Below, piece after piece: positions 35,965 to 47,712 of a stretch of DNA of 64,000 nt; position 1 is the stretch's first letter; each line of letters opens with the position of its first letter. The notes beneath the pieces were generated by a model, which worked only from the letters and a program-made list of their open reading frames with translations, was not told the origin of the DNA and made no database searches. Source of the DNA: Cloeon dipterum. Its lineage: Eukaryota > Arthropoda > Insecta > Ephemeroptera > Baetidae. The DNA is taken from assembly GCF_949628265.1 (NCBI RefSeq), contig NC_088788.1, positions 7,750,001 through 7,814,000 on the forward strand. Direction: 5' to 3'. A program made the translations under genes and the position numbers.

Positions 35965-36999
35965 GAAAATATTTCTCTCGCGGGCTCTTATTATCATAGA
36001 TGCAATCAGCATAACTGGGAATAGCCTACTGTATTGAAGAATTAAAAATTTCAACCACGTAAACAATTTGTAATCATATAACGCACGGAAAACACTGCAA
36101 TTAATGAAATTTATTTTTGCCTGTAATTGCCTTTATTATCCACGCAGAGCCGGGAGGCCTCTAAAATGAAAGAATTATGTGGGGCGCTCCTACTGAAAAA
36201 TAAATGTTTGTGCACGTCGCGTCGAATGACGGCTCGGCGTGGGACCCGCGGGTTATCAACGTTTGGATAAAACTTTGTTTTATCCTGTAAAGCGCGTCGT
36301 ACGTTTTTATACTATTTTTCCATTCTACTCTCTGCTTATAACATGCCTGAAAACTTAAATGTATTACTATTGACCGAACATGTTTATTGCTGTTTGTTGA
36401 TAGGACATAAAGGACAAAAATTATTCAAATACAATTTCTTAACAATCAGCTACGAATATGAATCAGCAACATTTATTAATTTATAGACCCGTATTCGGGG
36501 TTAAGCCTTTTTGTGAAAAATTATTTGTTGTATGCAATGAATTATTTATTGTGGTTAATATTTGTGATTTATTTGTATTGCAGTTTGGTACTCCTGCATG
36601 TAACGCGTGTCTATGAAATATGTAGCCAACAATAATAGATATTAATTAAAAGACGTTTCTTCCATTTTTCGCTCCTCAACCCCCACAACTTAAAAAATCA
36701 ACACGTGCGTTGCATTATGCATACACACCACATCACGCAAATTTACCGACCATAGACTTTTAGCTGAAATGAAGGCTTTCAAGATAACATATATAACATC
36801 TTGACAGATAAATAACAATAAAGAATATCCTTGGCCATTGTTTTGTCAATTTTGTATTAAGAGGATCAAGTATGCTCTTTTGCTCTTCATATATTTGTTG
36901 CTTCACTTTTTGACTAGCTAAAAATCTTATCGCAATACGCAACAAGAGTGGAGAATCACGAGATTCATCTCATCGCTATTTTTTCTAATTCACAGGTGC
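35965..36999. other. intergenic, IAP-C to LINE
   Basis: AT-rich spacer. I see no gene, repeat or RNA structure worth naming. Confidence 0.5.
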
Positions 37000-38700
37000 C
37001 AAAATTAGGCATTAAAGCGTTGACGCAGGCGATACAACGCGCTACGCAGTTGAGACTTGAGAAGAAAGAAATCTTTGTTGCTTGCTTTGATTTTTAGCAG
37101 CTGACACTTCTTATTGATGCTGATGCCACATCCAAATTTAAACTTTTTTTTTAATTTTAGAGCTGATGGTGCATTAAAGTACTGAAGACATTGAGTCGTC
37201 TTATACGAAAATTTTAGTGATAACACACAGAATTTGAGATAAGGTCTTCTGCACAATTTAGTTTCAAAATTTAAGTTTATTATGGGCTGACAGGGCAACT
37301 CTGCCCCAAATCAGCACACATCCATAAAGTAATGATACAATTATGTAGGAACAACATTTGGAAGGAAGTAATTAATGGTAGCTTGAGAATATTGCTTCTT
37401 CAATTTTCTTCTTAAATGCACTTGAATTCTCGTTCATACACAAATTTGGTGAAAGACTATTCCAATGACGATAGCACTGCACTTGGAAGCACTGTTCAGG
37501 CACAGTAACATTTACACGCGGAGCCAGAAGCCTCAATCGATGAGCTCTGGACCTGCCTATCAAGTCAACATCGCGCATGGGGGTAACATAACATTTTAAA
37601 TATTCAGGGCAATTATTGTACAAAATCTTATGTGTTTGTGTTAATACATGCAATTGACGTCTGTCTGTAATCTTTAAGATACGACACTTTTTATACAAAG
37701 ATGACAAGTTTTGCCCGCGTTTGACGTCAAATATATACCTCATGAGGTTGTTCTGTAAAACTTGCAGCTTATTCAGTTGCTCCGCGCTAAGGTTACAGAA
37801 CACGATATCACCATAATCAAAATGGGGTAGCATTAGAGTTTTTACTAGTTTAATTCTTATTTTTTCTGGCGTGACATTTCGAAATTTTTCTACATTTTTA
37901 AGTGAACCATAAACTTTTTGAAATATTTTAGAAATTTGACCCACCCACTTCAGATGCTTGTCAAAAACAACTCCTAAATTTTTTACTTTGTCACTATAGT
38001 CAAATTCAACACAGCCAGTTTCCACTTCATCACTGAATTGAATTTCAGTGTCGTTCATTTTAACTTTACTTAACTGCGCCAAGTTTAGCTTTGAGTGCGA
38101 TCTCTCAGAGCCAACAACTAGCACCTGCGTCTTGCGCGGATTGAGCTTTAAACCGTGCTTTTCCGACCAGGCGACCACGTCGCACAAAATACTGTTCATA
38201 ACCGCAATAGCGTGCTCCAACTCCTCAGGCTTGCAATTAATATACAATTGAATATCATCTGCGTACATATGGTACTTACACCGATTTTGAAAGAGATACA
38301 CTACGTCGTGGGTATAGACGGAAAACAAAAGCGGACCGAGCACCGACCCCTGAGGAACTCCGGCCTCGATGCGGACCCACCTTGAGAATTTTCCGTCCTT
38401 GTCACGAATCGCGTGTTCTCTCTCACTTAGAAAGTTTTTAAAAAAATTTAAAACTGAATCAGAAAAATTTAGCTGCGCCAGCTTCCTGAGCAGCAGAGCG
38501 TGATCGACCAAATCAAACGCCTTTGAAAAATCAAGGAAAACCATAAGGGTTACCTCACCACGGAAATTAGAAATCCGCAAGTCCTCAGAGATTTTCAAAA
38601 GCGCTGTGGTCGTGCTATGCTGCCTGCGGAAGCCGGACTGGAACTCGTCTATCACGTTATGTATATTTACCCTATGTTTATTCTCACACTTTGTCATAAA
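37000..38700 (-). mobile_element. non-LTR retrotransposon (LINE), 5'-truncated, reverse transcriptase still open
   Basis: Minus-strand open frame 37372-38697 of 441 codons. It begins inside the reverse transcriptase: FQSGFRRQHSTTTALL at 19-34, block A FLDFSKAFDLVDHALLL at 54-70, block B AGVPQGSVLGPLLF at 112-125, the catalytic YADDIQLY at 145-152, GLKLNPRKTQ further on, and a C-terminal domain with CYRHWNSLSPNL. The layout fits a CR1/Jockey-type LINE, which copies itself by target-primed reverse transcription. Endonuclease and first ORF are missing, as in ordinary 5' truncation. The last 370 bases toward 37000 look like its 3' UTR; the exact end is unclear. The long open frame implies a fairly recent insertion. 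Confidence 0.85.
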
Positions 38701-39989
38701 TACGCATTAATGTTTTATTACATATCATATAGCATTTTTTGTGGCAGAGATTAAATTATTTACAATTCATAAAAATAAAAAATACACAATTTCAAGCAAT
38801 GGCAGTCTTTTAATAGCATTATGAACTAGGTACACAAACTGCCAAAATAAATTGATAATAGTTTTGCAGCTATTGGATAAAGCGAAAGGATGATCCAATT
38901 ATTCTATTTTATAGATTTTCAGGTATTTCACACACACAAAAAACGGACGTGCCAAGCAGAGCTCGCTGCCGCGGCGGCTATACCTCTCTTGCTCGACGTC
39001 GCGGCGGCTACTTCTCACGATCGTTCGTCTCTCATATTGGCGTGCCGTTCGAGAGCGGTTTGGACCTATAATTTTTCTCCCAGTGAGAGTCAGGGAGCTG
39101 ACAATGAGAGATCTACAGCAGAAAGAAATTGATGAGTTGATCTCCAGATGTTATGTTAATGAGGTTTACCAAATCGGGCCTGTCACTCTTTGAATGCAAA
39201 TCCAGCACTGTTTATTTAATGATGATACTTTGGAAGAAAATAATTTAAAACTTGGATTTTTTTCTCTAAAAAGAAATTTATATGTATTTTACATATTATA
39301 ATTAATTATTTTCACTTGCAGTAGTTAGACATTTTCCTATAGGACAATTATAATTGTCTGACCCATATTAAGTGAAATAAGTGACCCTGCCATTTTTTAG
39401 GTTTGCTCAACTTTTGGCAGGCTATCCTAAAAGGACCGATAGTAGATGTTATAAGGGTGTCGCTATCTGTTCTGGAAATAGGGATGAGTAAAATGAAATC
39501 GCATATTGCAGATCACAGGAGATGAAGCTCACCATTGTCTCTTGTCTCTTCCATGAACCGCTACCAACAGACTGTTGAGAGCGGCACCAAACCGCAGGTA
39601 GGCTTAACAAAAAGAGTATTTAAGGATGTCTCAGCTTTGAAACCAGACTTTATTAATTTTTCACTCATTTGTTTATGGTTTAACAAGTTAAAACCGTCCA
39701 ATATATTTAATCGGACGCAAGGCAAATATTATTAAAGTTGATAAAAAAGTGCAGTTTTACACAGTGCTGTGTTCTCTTACAACAAATAAACAATAATTCA
39801 TACCACAACCATTAGTGTAGCACCGATGGCTTTTTATCTGCAAATAAAAGGCAAGGTGAACTGCTATTTTCAAATTATTAAATACGCGTACGATATGTCA
39901 AATAAAGACAGTAATCTAAAATCATTTTTATCAAAAGAAAAATTATAACTAACAATGAGTGCTAAAAGCTCTTCAAAACATCTTATGGT
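38701..39989. other. intergenic, LINE to IAP-D 3' end, with a GC-rich exon-like patch
   Basis: AT-rich except 38930-39190, a GC-rich stretch preceded by an acceptor (GATTTTCAG at about 38921). Frame 3 of that patch reads protein-like (ELTMRDLQQKEIDELISRC, stop near 39193), but I cannot assign it or find partner exons. Confidence 0.4.
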
Positions 39990-41908
39990 TCAATGATTTG
40001 AATGAATCATGGTATCGCTGCCGGTAAAACCAGTTACATCATTAATACATGCGATTATATCTTTGCTGCACTTTTCGCAAAGAGGTTCAGAGCAGTTGTA
40101 GCAAAATGTCATATGCCCACATGGCAGATTGACTTTGGACACGATATTTAGATTGCACTTGAGGCACCGCAAATCGCCTTCGCGGCTTCCACTGCCTTCC
40201 TGATTTTGAATACACTGCAGCACGTGCTTCACATAGCTTGATTTTCCATTACACAACATCAAATGCCGGCAATCTGCATTCAATCGACAATGTTTGACGT
40301 AAGGGTCGTCATTTGGGTCCCATTCCTTCATAACCAAATTGCAGTGGAAGCAAACGACTTGATTACCAATTCCAGTGTAAAAGAAACCAGCTCGGGACAA
40401 GGCAATTGCAGTTTTTGTGTCAATATTTGGCAAAAAATCAAATGAGTTGTACCGGCTGGTGTATATTGCGAATTCCGGATACAAAGGTGCGATGTGCCAG
40501 CCTCCTTTACCAGTAGATGCCATCACAAGATCAGTTATTTGAATTAAATGCAGCATTTGGTCAATATATGGCTGGCCTTTGGACATCAGTAAAAACTGGC
40601 ATTTACTGTTCCATCTGAAATGCTCAACGAAAGGGTCATCATTTGGATCCCAATGTTTCAAACCTAAATTACAGTGGAAGCAGATTACGGAGTCCCCATA
40701 CCCGGTGTGAAAGAATCCGACTTTTGCCATCTCAAATGGTGTCTGTTTGAGACACCGCGGCCAAAAACATATAAATGAATCATTGCGGGCCTTAAGTGTA
40801 ACAAACTGCGGGTGCATAGGAGGAGACCATTCTTTGATATTAAAGTCCTCGGCTTGGCAGTAAATGTCATCTCCTATGATGTGAAATTGTTTCCCGAATT
40901 TCATTTTATTGTCAACGCATAAACTGGCCCCAATACTGGGCAACGCCACTTTATTGCGGCGAAAAGGGTTATTTGGCACGGCCATGTTCATTGGTACATT
41001 TGCGACTTTCATAGAAACATTCCCCTGAAATCGCTCACAGTTCGCGAAAGGATTCATGGTTTCGAACCGCTCATTCCCAATTTCAATGTTTGGGACACTT
41101 TGCCTGTTGCGCATAAATGGGCAGTTTGGATTCCAACGCGTGTGCTCTCCGTCCGGCGTGTCTCCCTCCTCCCATCCGCGGACTTCCAGGTTGCAAAAAG
41201 TGCATCTAACTTTGTCATCGACTCCAGTATAGTAAAATCCACTTTTCGCCAGTCCAAACGGCTCAACGTGCTTCCAGTCGATCTTTTTCAGCAAAGAGGA
41301 GAGACGATGCGCCTCGAATTTAAAATTCAGGGGCCTGAAAATAAAATTAACTTCAGAAGTTTTATTTAATCCAAAAATCGTTGCAACTTTGACAAAATTC
41401 TCACTGTTTATAACGATATCGCAAAAAATTTAGTCTGAGTAGCTGTGGTTATATAATAGTTTTATTTTAGAACCTCTACAAAGCACCTCCCGTGGGCTAT
41501 GAGCTCACTGGGTCCCAGGTCGCAATAACACCACCGAGCGGATAACATGGTGCCCGAGTGGCAGCAAAGGAGCTTGTGCCCAATGCGGCCATCTTTACGC
41601 CTCCACGCACCGAGGTCTTTTAATTGAAACGCCACACATTTTTCAATAAAGCCGCTGGAAATTACAAACCAGCAAGTGGCCAGTCGGCGCCGGTGCGCCT
41701 ATCCCAGTCCGTTAAGCTTTTTGAGCGTTTCGAGATTTCATTTTACTGCCATTCTTTCTGATTTCTGACGCTCGTATCAAAAGCTGGTAGAGTTATAAAA
41801 GTTGCATCATATGGGGCATTTGAATTAACCACAAATGGATAGTAAAATATTTGATTGCTATACTTACTGATTACAAAACATCTCAAAGTTTGATCCGGTT
41901 GGTTCCAT
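39990..41908 (-). CDS. IAP-D: BIR1, BIR2, extra BIR, RING; pseudo-BIR absent
   Basis: Two exons joined by phase: 41868-41908 (MEPTGSNFEMFCN plus CA) and 39990-41334 (G, then PLNFKFEAHRL...), about 461 aa. Unlike its paralogues it has no pseudo-BIR; the short first exon runs straight into BIR1 (C58, C61, H78, C85). A long linker is followed by BIR2 (C232, C235, H252, C259) and a further BIR (C342, C345, H362, C369) that is most similar to BIR2 (GFFYTGIGNQVVCFHCN, EWDPNDDPYVKH), then a RING starting at C404. The last BIR has lost the Trp that follows the zinc His in BIR2 (CRLNADC instead of KWNSSC) and has E and K at the groove Asp and Gln positions, so peptide binding there is doubtful. It is transcribed opposite to A, B, C and E. 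Confidence 0.87.
41497..41725 (-). mobile_element. 5S-derived SINE, diverged copy
   Basis: Reverse complement resembles the SINE body at 53166-53455 (CACTTGCTGGTTTG, GACCTCGGTGCG, ACCATGTTATCCGCTC). It is clearly more diverged than the copies near 53-56 kb and lies in the intron of IAP-D, between its two exons. Confidence 0.55.
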
Positions 41909-42020
41909 TTTGAAACGGAAATTTCACGCTTCTCCACACACGCTATTCGCACGAATGGGCGTTGGGCGTTGTCTTCAAATCTGCTATGTTCGGTAGAGGC
42001 GCTGCGTCATGCAAAAATAT

Positions 42021-42040
42021 GGACTTTTAAAAAGTCTAAT
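42021..42040 (-). promoter_or_regulatory. inverted AAAAGTC pair upstream of IAP-D
   Basis: GGACTTTTAAAAAGTCTAAT is an inverted pair of the recurring motif, about 115 bases upstream of the IAP-D start codon. Confidence 0.4.
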
Positions 42041-42156
42041 TTTCTGATGAGAGCAAAAGAGTTAAATATTCCAACATAAATTTACTATCTTAGTTAATTT
42101 AAGCTAAATAAAGTACACAAATTCTACTGCTTGATTATTCTCATTTTTTAAAATAT

Positions 42157-44530
42157 ATATTTGAAGTTGCTGTCTTATGCTAATAAAATAATTAAAAAAA
42201 TGGAATAAGTAAGGGCAGAGCCAGAGCTTTTATATTACAAGTTATTTACTTGCCTTGATACCAATGCGGAATTTAGCGTTTAATGGCACTCAATGGAAGG
42301 AGCTAGGCCGTAGAAAGCTTGATATGAGACAAGACATAATATAATTCAAGATACGTATAATAATCTCCCTCCTATATAATGGACTTATTGTTGCAGCCGT
42401 GGCAGCGCAGAAATACACGCCACAATGTAAGACTTTTATAAAAGTCTTATATGTAGAAAGTCGTGAAAAAGGTTGTTCACCTTGAAAAGATTCAGCCCAC
42501 TAGCAAATGCATTACAATATATTGAGTTTTTTTTAATTTTTCAATTTTTTAGATCTTTTTTCTGTAAAAAGAAAAATCTCTACGTCCATTTTAACGATGT
42601 AGAGATGTACAAATATATTTATTTATATTTTCATAGAAAGTCACAAAGCATATTATAAGAAGGAAAGTCTCATTTTATGAAAGGCGTGTGAAAAATACTT
42701 GCAGGTTAAATTTTGCTATTGATTTAATATTTTAAGAGGAAAAATTACTTTCAGTTTAGGGCGCACACGTGAAAATAATTAGTGTAGATTTATTTATTTA
42801 TTTTTAACACCATAATGATAAGTGGAGGCCTTCAAATATTAATATATATTAATATAATATATTATTAATACATTGAATTTTAGCTTACCTAGACTTTCTC
42901 GGGAACCCACACGCTGGCCGCTGTCCTAATTTAGAGCTGAAAAATGAGGGAGCTTACTAATTCACTTTGACTTTTCTTGAATGGAACTGTTACGTTTACT
43001 TACAATTTTTTATTTTTTATGATTTGTAAAAACTAGCATATCATTATTATATCAAGTAATAATTTTTGTGTGGTTCATAATTAAATTCTTTGAAAAAAAA
43101 ATATCTGATATAAATTTGATTGAGGGCTCAAATAGTTGATGTAGTGTTTGTGTTGTAAAAGATTTTTCATTACAAATAACTTAATTATTGTTAAGTAACA
43201 CTAACAGCCACGCACGTGCTGAGACTTTCATGCACAATCGGTGAAAAAGTCTAACTTGCTTTCCGCTTCGAACCCGAAGTAGTAAGAAAAGTCTTAATGT
43301 TAGCATCGAGATCAAAAGAGCTACCCGCGAGCTGATCTCTGCCAAAGTAAGTGCAAAAGAAATTGAAAATTTATTATACGTACTGGTAAAGTTGGGTTAG
43401 AAAGACAGACTAATATGTTTTAAACAAAACAGACTTAAATGAAAAACACATTTAAAAAAATATTATTTATTGTGATTAAATACACCATTTAGACTATTTG
43501 AGCTCAGTATTTGTTGCATTTTCAAATAAAATTTAGCATTTAATGGGGCCATTATAGCGTCATGAATTATTAGTTAATTAATCGTTATATATTGTTGTTT
43601 GATTAAATGTTTGAACAAATCCAAAAACGGCAAAATAAACAAAAATCTGATATATTTTATCATTATACCAGTAAAATTTGAGTAATAATTAAATTCCCGA
43701 CTATTTTCGAGACGAGTATGGTCTTAGCAGTTTGAAATAAATCGCCATATTCATATTCCCACTGTATATGTATGTTGTTGAAAGAAAACATTTTATATAA
43801 CATCTCACCGTATATGTACTGAATGACAAAATTTACCAGTAGCTATAAAATTATAATCGCAAGAGGTCTCACAATAAAACAGGTGCGCCCGCCGGCTAAT
43901 TTTGGGGGCACGCTTCGTCAGCCACCGCGCAGCTGCCGTAACTTATATCAAGCTGCGCCAGTCACAAAATAAGTCGCGCTAATCGCCGTTCATAGGCAAA
44001 ATAGTCTCACAAGCAGTGCTCAAGAAAAAAATGGTCCCCAGCACTTCAGGTTGTTAAGCACCTTCAAACTTCACTTTTAAATTCTACTGTGCAAGACAAA
44101 GCCGAGTTAAAATTCGATCTAAACCGTTTTGTGCAAGCACCTCAAAAATAGGCGGCCATGGGGCTTCTAATAATCAATATATGATTACCATTTTACCTTT
44201 TAAAAAAGCTAGGATTTTTTTACAAAACTCGGTCACAGTGCTAGTCGCTTAAATATTTGTGTTTTAATTTGTTAATTCTGCCCTCACTCTCTCACGATTT
44301 GTTGTCTTTTTATCTTTGTTTTTACTTTGCTACTACCCATGCACCCCGCATATAATTTCCTGTTTATATTCGCTTCTGGTGCACATCACCAGCGGCTGGG
44401 TTCCAACACACATGCACTGAACTGGCCTAAATACGCTGTTAAAAATTTGCCTTCAGTCTCGATCGTGCATGCTACAGAGACTATTTATACCCGAGAATGA
44501 ACGAGGCCATAGAGGTAGCATAATACATAA
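42157..44530 (+). repeat. upstream segmental duplication X, copy 1 (probable IAP-B' promoter)
   Basis: Nearly identical to 49290-52569 apart from two insertions in the second copy and small indels. It contains the perfect 20-base palindrome AAGACTTTTATAAAAGTCTT (42429-42448), the paired motifs at 43244 and 43286, and a probable first exon ending at 43346 with a GTAAGTGC donor. The next acceptor downstream is that of IAP-B' at about 44934, so this block likely supplies its leader. It encodes no protein I can see. Confidence 0.8.
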
Positions 44531-44576
44531 TACCAAATTAATATCAAATAATCAAATTGCTCAACGGGCTGGGAGG

Positions 44577-44625
44577 CGACTCGCTACTTGCTGGTTTGCA
44601 CCTTTCCAGCATGCGTGATTTGCGA
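44577..44625 (+). mobile_element. 5S-derived SINE fragment at a duplication breakpoint
   Basis: Carries CTACTTGCTGGTTTGCACCT and CCAGCATGCGTGATTTG, as at 55581-55618, then switches directly into the duplicated IAP-B upstream sequence (CGAGCATGGTTTAACAACAT, as at 28862). Confidence 0.65.
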
Positions 44626-45540
44626 GCATGGTTTAACAACATGGTCTCCATAAAATGAATGATTCACGTAACTGTGGGGTGGAATAGGATGGATCACCCG
44701 CACACATATATATGCGAGATAAAAGAGCGAAATTATACATTATATACATAGGACCATCAGGAGGAAATTTATGCTTTTGTCAAATAGCCCTTACTTTTAT
44801 AATGTTGCCCTTATATATTGTACTCCTTGCCTATAAAATTATCTTAATTTTAAAATGAAAGCCTATAGATAAGAATTTTTTAAATTAATCTTTTGCATAT
44901 CAAAATAAACTATAAATTGTTTTAACTTTTTCAGGCTGAATATATGGCACCTTGGAAATCAGCTAAATCTGCAGCCCCATCCACCAGAAAAGCGAATGCC
45001 GAGGAAAATCCCCGCGGATCGAACTTAAATTTAAATTTCGCTATGCACCGGCTGTTATCTTTTCCGTATACATTTCTACGAGATTATTTCATCCCCTTAC
45101 ACACGATGGCAGAACTGGGCTTCTTCTACGTAAACGAGAACACGTTACGCTGCAATTTTTGCAATATTATTGTAAGCACTGAGGAACTGACGGAATGTTT
45201 TTCCCTCGGCCTTGAAAATGCTGAAAAAATTATTTTAGAAAAACAAAAAAATTGTAAATTAGGCGAAGCCAATTCAAAAAATGTGCCGATGGGGAGGAGA
45301 GTGAGCGAAATGCTGAATTACAAATACGAATCGCATCGGCTGTACTCGTTGCTGAAAATGAATGACTGGCAGCACGTTGATCCTTTCAGCCTGGCAAAAA
45401 GTGGATTTTACTGCACCGGAGACCAAGACAACGTCAGATGTGCATTCTGCAATTTGGAAGTGCGCGGCTGGGAAGAGGAAGACACGGCTGATGGAGAACA
45501 CCGGCGTTGGAATCCAAACTGCCCATTTTTGTGCAAGAGG
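44626..45540 (+). repeat. duplication of IAP-B upstream region and 5' coding half
   Basis: Near-identical to 28862-29800, including non-coding leader and intron. Similarity to IAP-B falls away within BIR1, around 45.50 kb, after which the sequence is closer to IAP-A and IAP-E. Confidence 0.85.
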
Positions 45541-45780
45541 CAAAGTGTTCAGAACATAGAGCTAGGAAGTGAACACGCTGAAATGAAGACCGACGGCATC
45601 GGAACTGTACACAAAGGGGCGAAACCACTAACAACCAATGACCAAACTCCGGCTCCAGTCATGGGCAATCAGGATGGTCATCCGCCTGTTGCAGCCCTTC
45701 AGGAAGGCGAAATGGCAGCTCCTCAGGCCGACGCTGCAGCCCCTCAGGAAGAAGCTGTGCCGCAGCAAGATCTTCATTAA
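44944..45780 (+). CDS. IAP-B': RING-less, single-BIR copy of IAP-B with a new tail
   Basis: 278 aa in one exon whose ATG lies 9 bases after an acceptor, as in IAP-B. The pseudo-BIR and most of BIR1 are almost identical to IAP-B (zinc ligands C166, C169, H186, C193 all kept), but FYYTG has become FYCTG at residue 158. After BIR1 the sequence changes to QSVQNIELGSEHAEM, which resembles A, E and F more than B, then runs into an Ala/Pro/Gln/Glu-rich tail (repeats of AAPQ) and stops. BIR2 and RING are absent. The open frame is intact and the tail shows no stop codons, so it may make a decoy-like IAP without ubiquitin-ligase activity. It could also be an early-stage pseudogene; expression data would decide. 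Confidence 0.75.
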   Translation: MAPWKSAKSAAPSTRKANAEENPRGSNLNLNFAMHRLLSFPYTFLRDYFIPLHTMAELGFFYVNENTLRCNFCNIIVSTEELTECFSLGLENAEKIILEKQKNCKLGEANSKNVPMGRRVSEMLNYKYESHRLYSLLKMNDWQHVDPFSLAKSGFYCTGDQDNVRCAFCNLEVRGWEEEDTADGEHRRWNPNCPFLCKRQSVQNIELGSEHAEMKTDGIGTVHKGAKPLTTNDQTPAPVMGNQDGHPPVAALQEGEMAAPQADAAAPQEEAVPQQDLH

Positions 45781-46590
45781 TTAGCGTTTCGAATTTTTCC
45801 CACTTTTCAAAGCAGCGCATTGCCATGAAAATTGTTTTGTATTGTTATTTGCTTGTGTTTGCTTTTGTTATTGTTTTTGCTGGGCAATCAAAACATTTGA
45901 TTGAACAAGATATATTATATAAAACTCCAAAATCAATCAAATTGTAAAATCACGCTGCCGACTAAAGATCTTCTATATTATTTTTAAGGTATATGTTTAT
46001 TAATTTTTACATTAAATTAACCTCTGTGTTATTTTAGTTTTTAATATTTTTTTCTTCAATTTAGTACAATTTACTTAGGATATTTAACGAGGTGTGGTTC
46101 AAAACTATTAAAAAAATCTTTCAAAAAACGCTGAAAAGGAGCGAGGAAAAATATTTTTACTGTCTGATTTATATTATTACTGATAAAGAAATAGACTTTT
46201 TCCTGGAACATTTTATGCTTTTGTTGCTTTGGAGCTGATAATGAGAATGGGGAAATCAGATTCTTAGAAAATTTTCAAAAATTTCCTTGTTGACAACTCA
46301 TAATACAAAAATTCACATGATTTCCTTATTATAAAAGTAGTGTTACTTTAGCAATGAGAATGCTAAAATTATATTGTGAATTTTAGATTTCTCATTCATT
46401 GCAACCCAAAAATAATATGTTAATACAGTTAATTTGTTTCGAAAAAATACTATTACTAAAAAGAGATTAACAATATTTTCAGCTGTATACGCAGCGATCA
46501 AAGTGATAATTAATTAATATTGCGTTAATAATAGATTTTCAATTTTTGTTACACAAGTCAAGTAAAATCACGAAGCATTGATCCATGACT
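45781..46590. other. intergenic, IAP-B' to broken IAP-C'
   Basis: From about 45.96 kb this is a diverged duplicate of the IAP-C upstream region (32.14 kb onward), with shared runs such as TTTTATGCTTTTGTTGCTTT. No gene seen. Confidence 0.5.
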
Positions 46591-47177
46591 TTTCGAAAAG
46601 TCTAACGGACTTTTTACTATTACAGCTGCCATCAATCAATCAACAGATCGGCACACCGCAGCTTTAGGCGTGGAGCTTTTGGCGGGTAGAAGTGAATATC
46701 CTGCAGAACACGGAGTGGAAGCTATGCAACAAAAACACTTGATTCAATCAGATTTTTATCTCAATCAGTAAGTGAAAATAAAGTTTTTAACTTCCTAAGA
46801 CTGTGATGAATATTTGGTACTTATCTTATACAGGAGAAATTCCCGGCAAAGATAATATTGCTGTTTAGCAACCCAGCATTTCAAAATCTGGCAGGCACAA
46901 AATAATTTAGATATCTTCCCATATATGTTGAGAATCCGAGCAATATGTGCGTTTCAAGGCCAAGTGTGGACAAATATGCACCTATACGTTTGACTATTTT
47001 GCATTACAATACAATGACGGTTTTGGGTGGATTGCTATCGGTAGTCCAGCCAGCAATAATTTGCTTCTTAATATTGCACCTTTATATCCGTAAATCAATT
47101 ACACGAGACAATTTCTTAAGTTTGGATACAAAGACCCTTGTGTTGGGAGAAAGGGAAAAATAATTATCCAATTCCCC

Positions 47178-47606
47178 AGTTGATCGGTAAGCCCTTTGTG
47201 TTCAAAGCCGCCAACAGATGGCGCCACCATATACATTAGTAATAAATTTAATTTAAAGGCACTTCCGCTACGATTTCAGACTCAATCTAGCTGCTGTGCA
47301 TTCTTCACTTAATTTTTTTCTTTTGACGTGCTGAAAACCAAAATCAGTCCCACCATTCCCCGTAGAAACGTTGGAAAGGTTTTTTTATCTCAAAAAATAA
47401 TGTTTCACGATTCTACGGCGATTGGCTGAGCCGATTTTGGTTTTCAGCTCGTCAAAAGAAATCATATTAAGTGAAGAATGCACAGTAGCTAGATTTAGTC
47501 TGAAATCGCAGCGGAAGTGCCTTAAAACTAAATTTTTAAGACGGTCTATGGTTGCGCCATCTGTTGGCGGCTTCGAACACTAAGTGCTTATGCAAGTGGT
47601 GTATAT
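47178..47606. mobile_element. hairpin MITE, copy 2
   Basis: Same inverted-arm structure and sequence as 22863-23291 (shared GGCACTTCCGCT, GATTCTACGGCGATTGGCTG, mirrored GGTTGCGCCATCTGTTGGCG). The IAP-C intron gives the empty site: there AATTCCAGTCAATA is continuous, while here ATTCC appears on both sides, suggesting a target duplication of about five bases. Confidence 0.8.
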
Positions 47607-47712
47607 TCCAGTCAATAAATAATATATTTATGAGTTGCGCTATATTTTCAGGGTTCAAGCAGAGAATGAAACGGCGGAAAGATGCGGAAAGCACATGTAC
47701 CACATCTAGACA

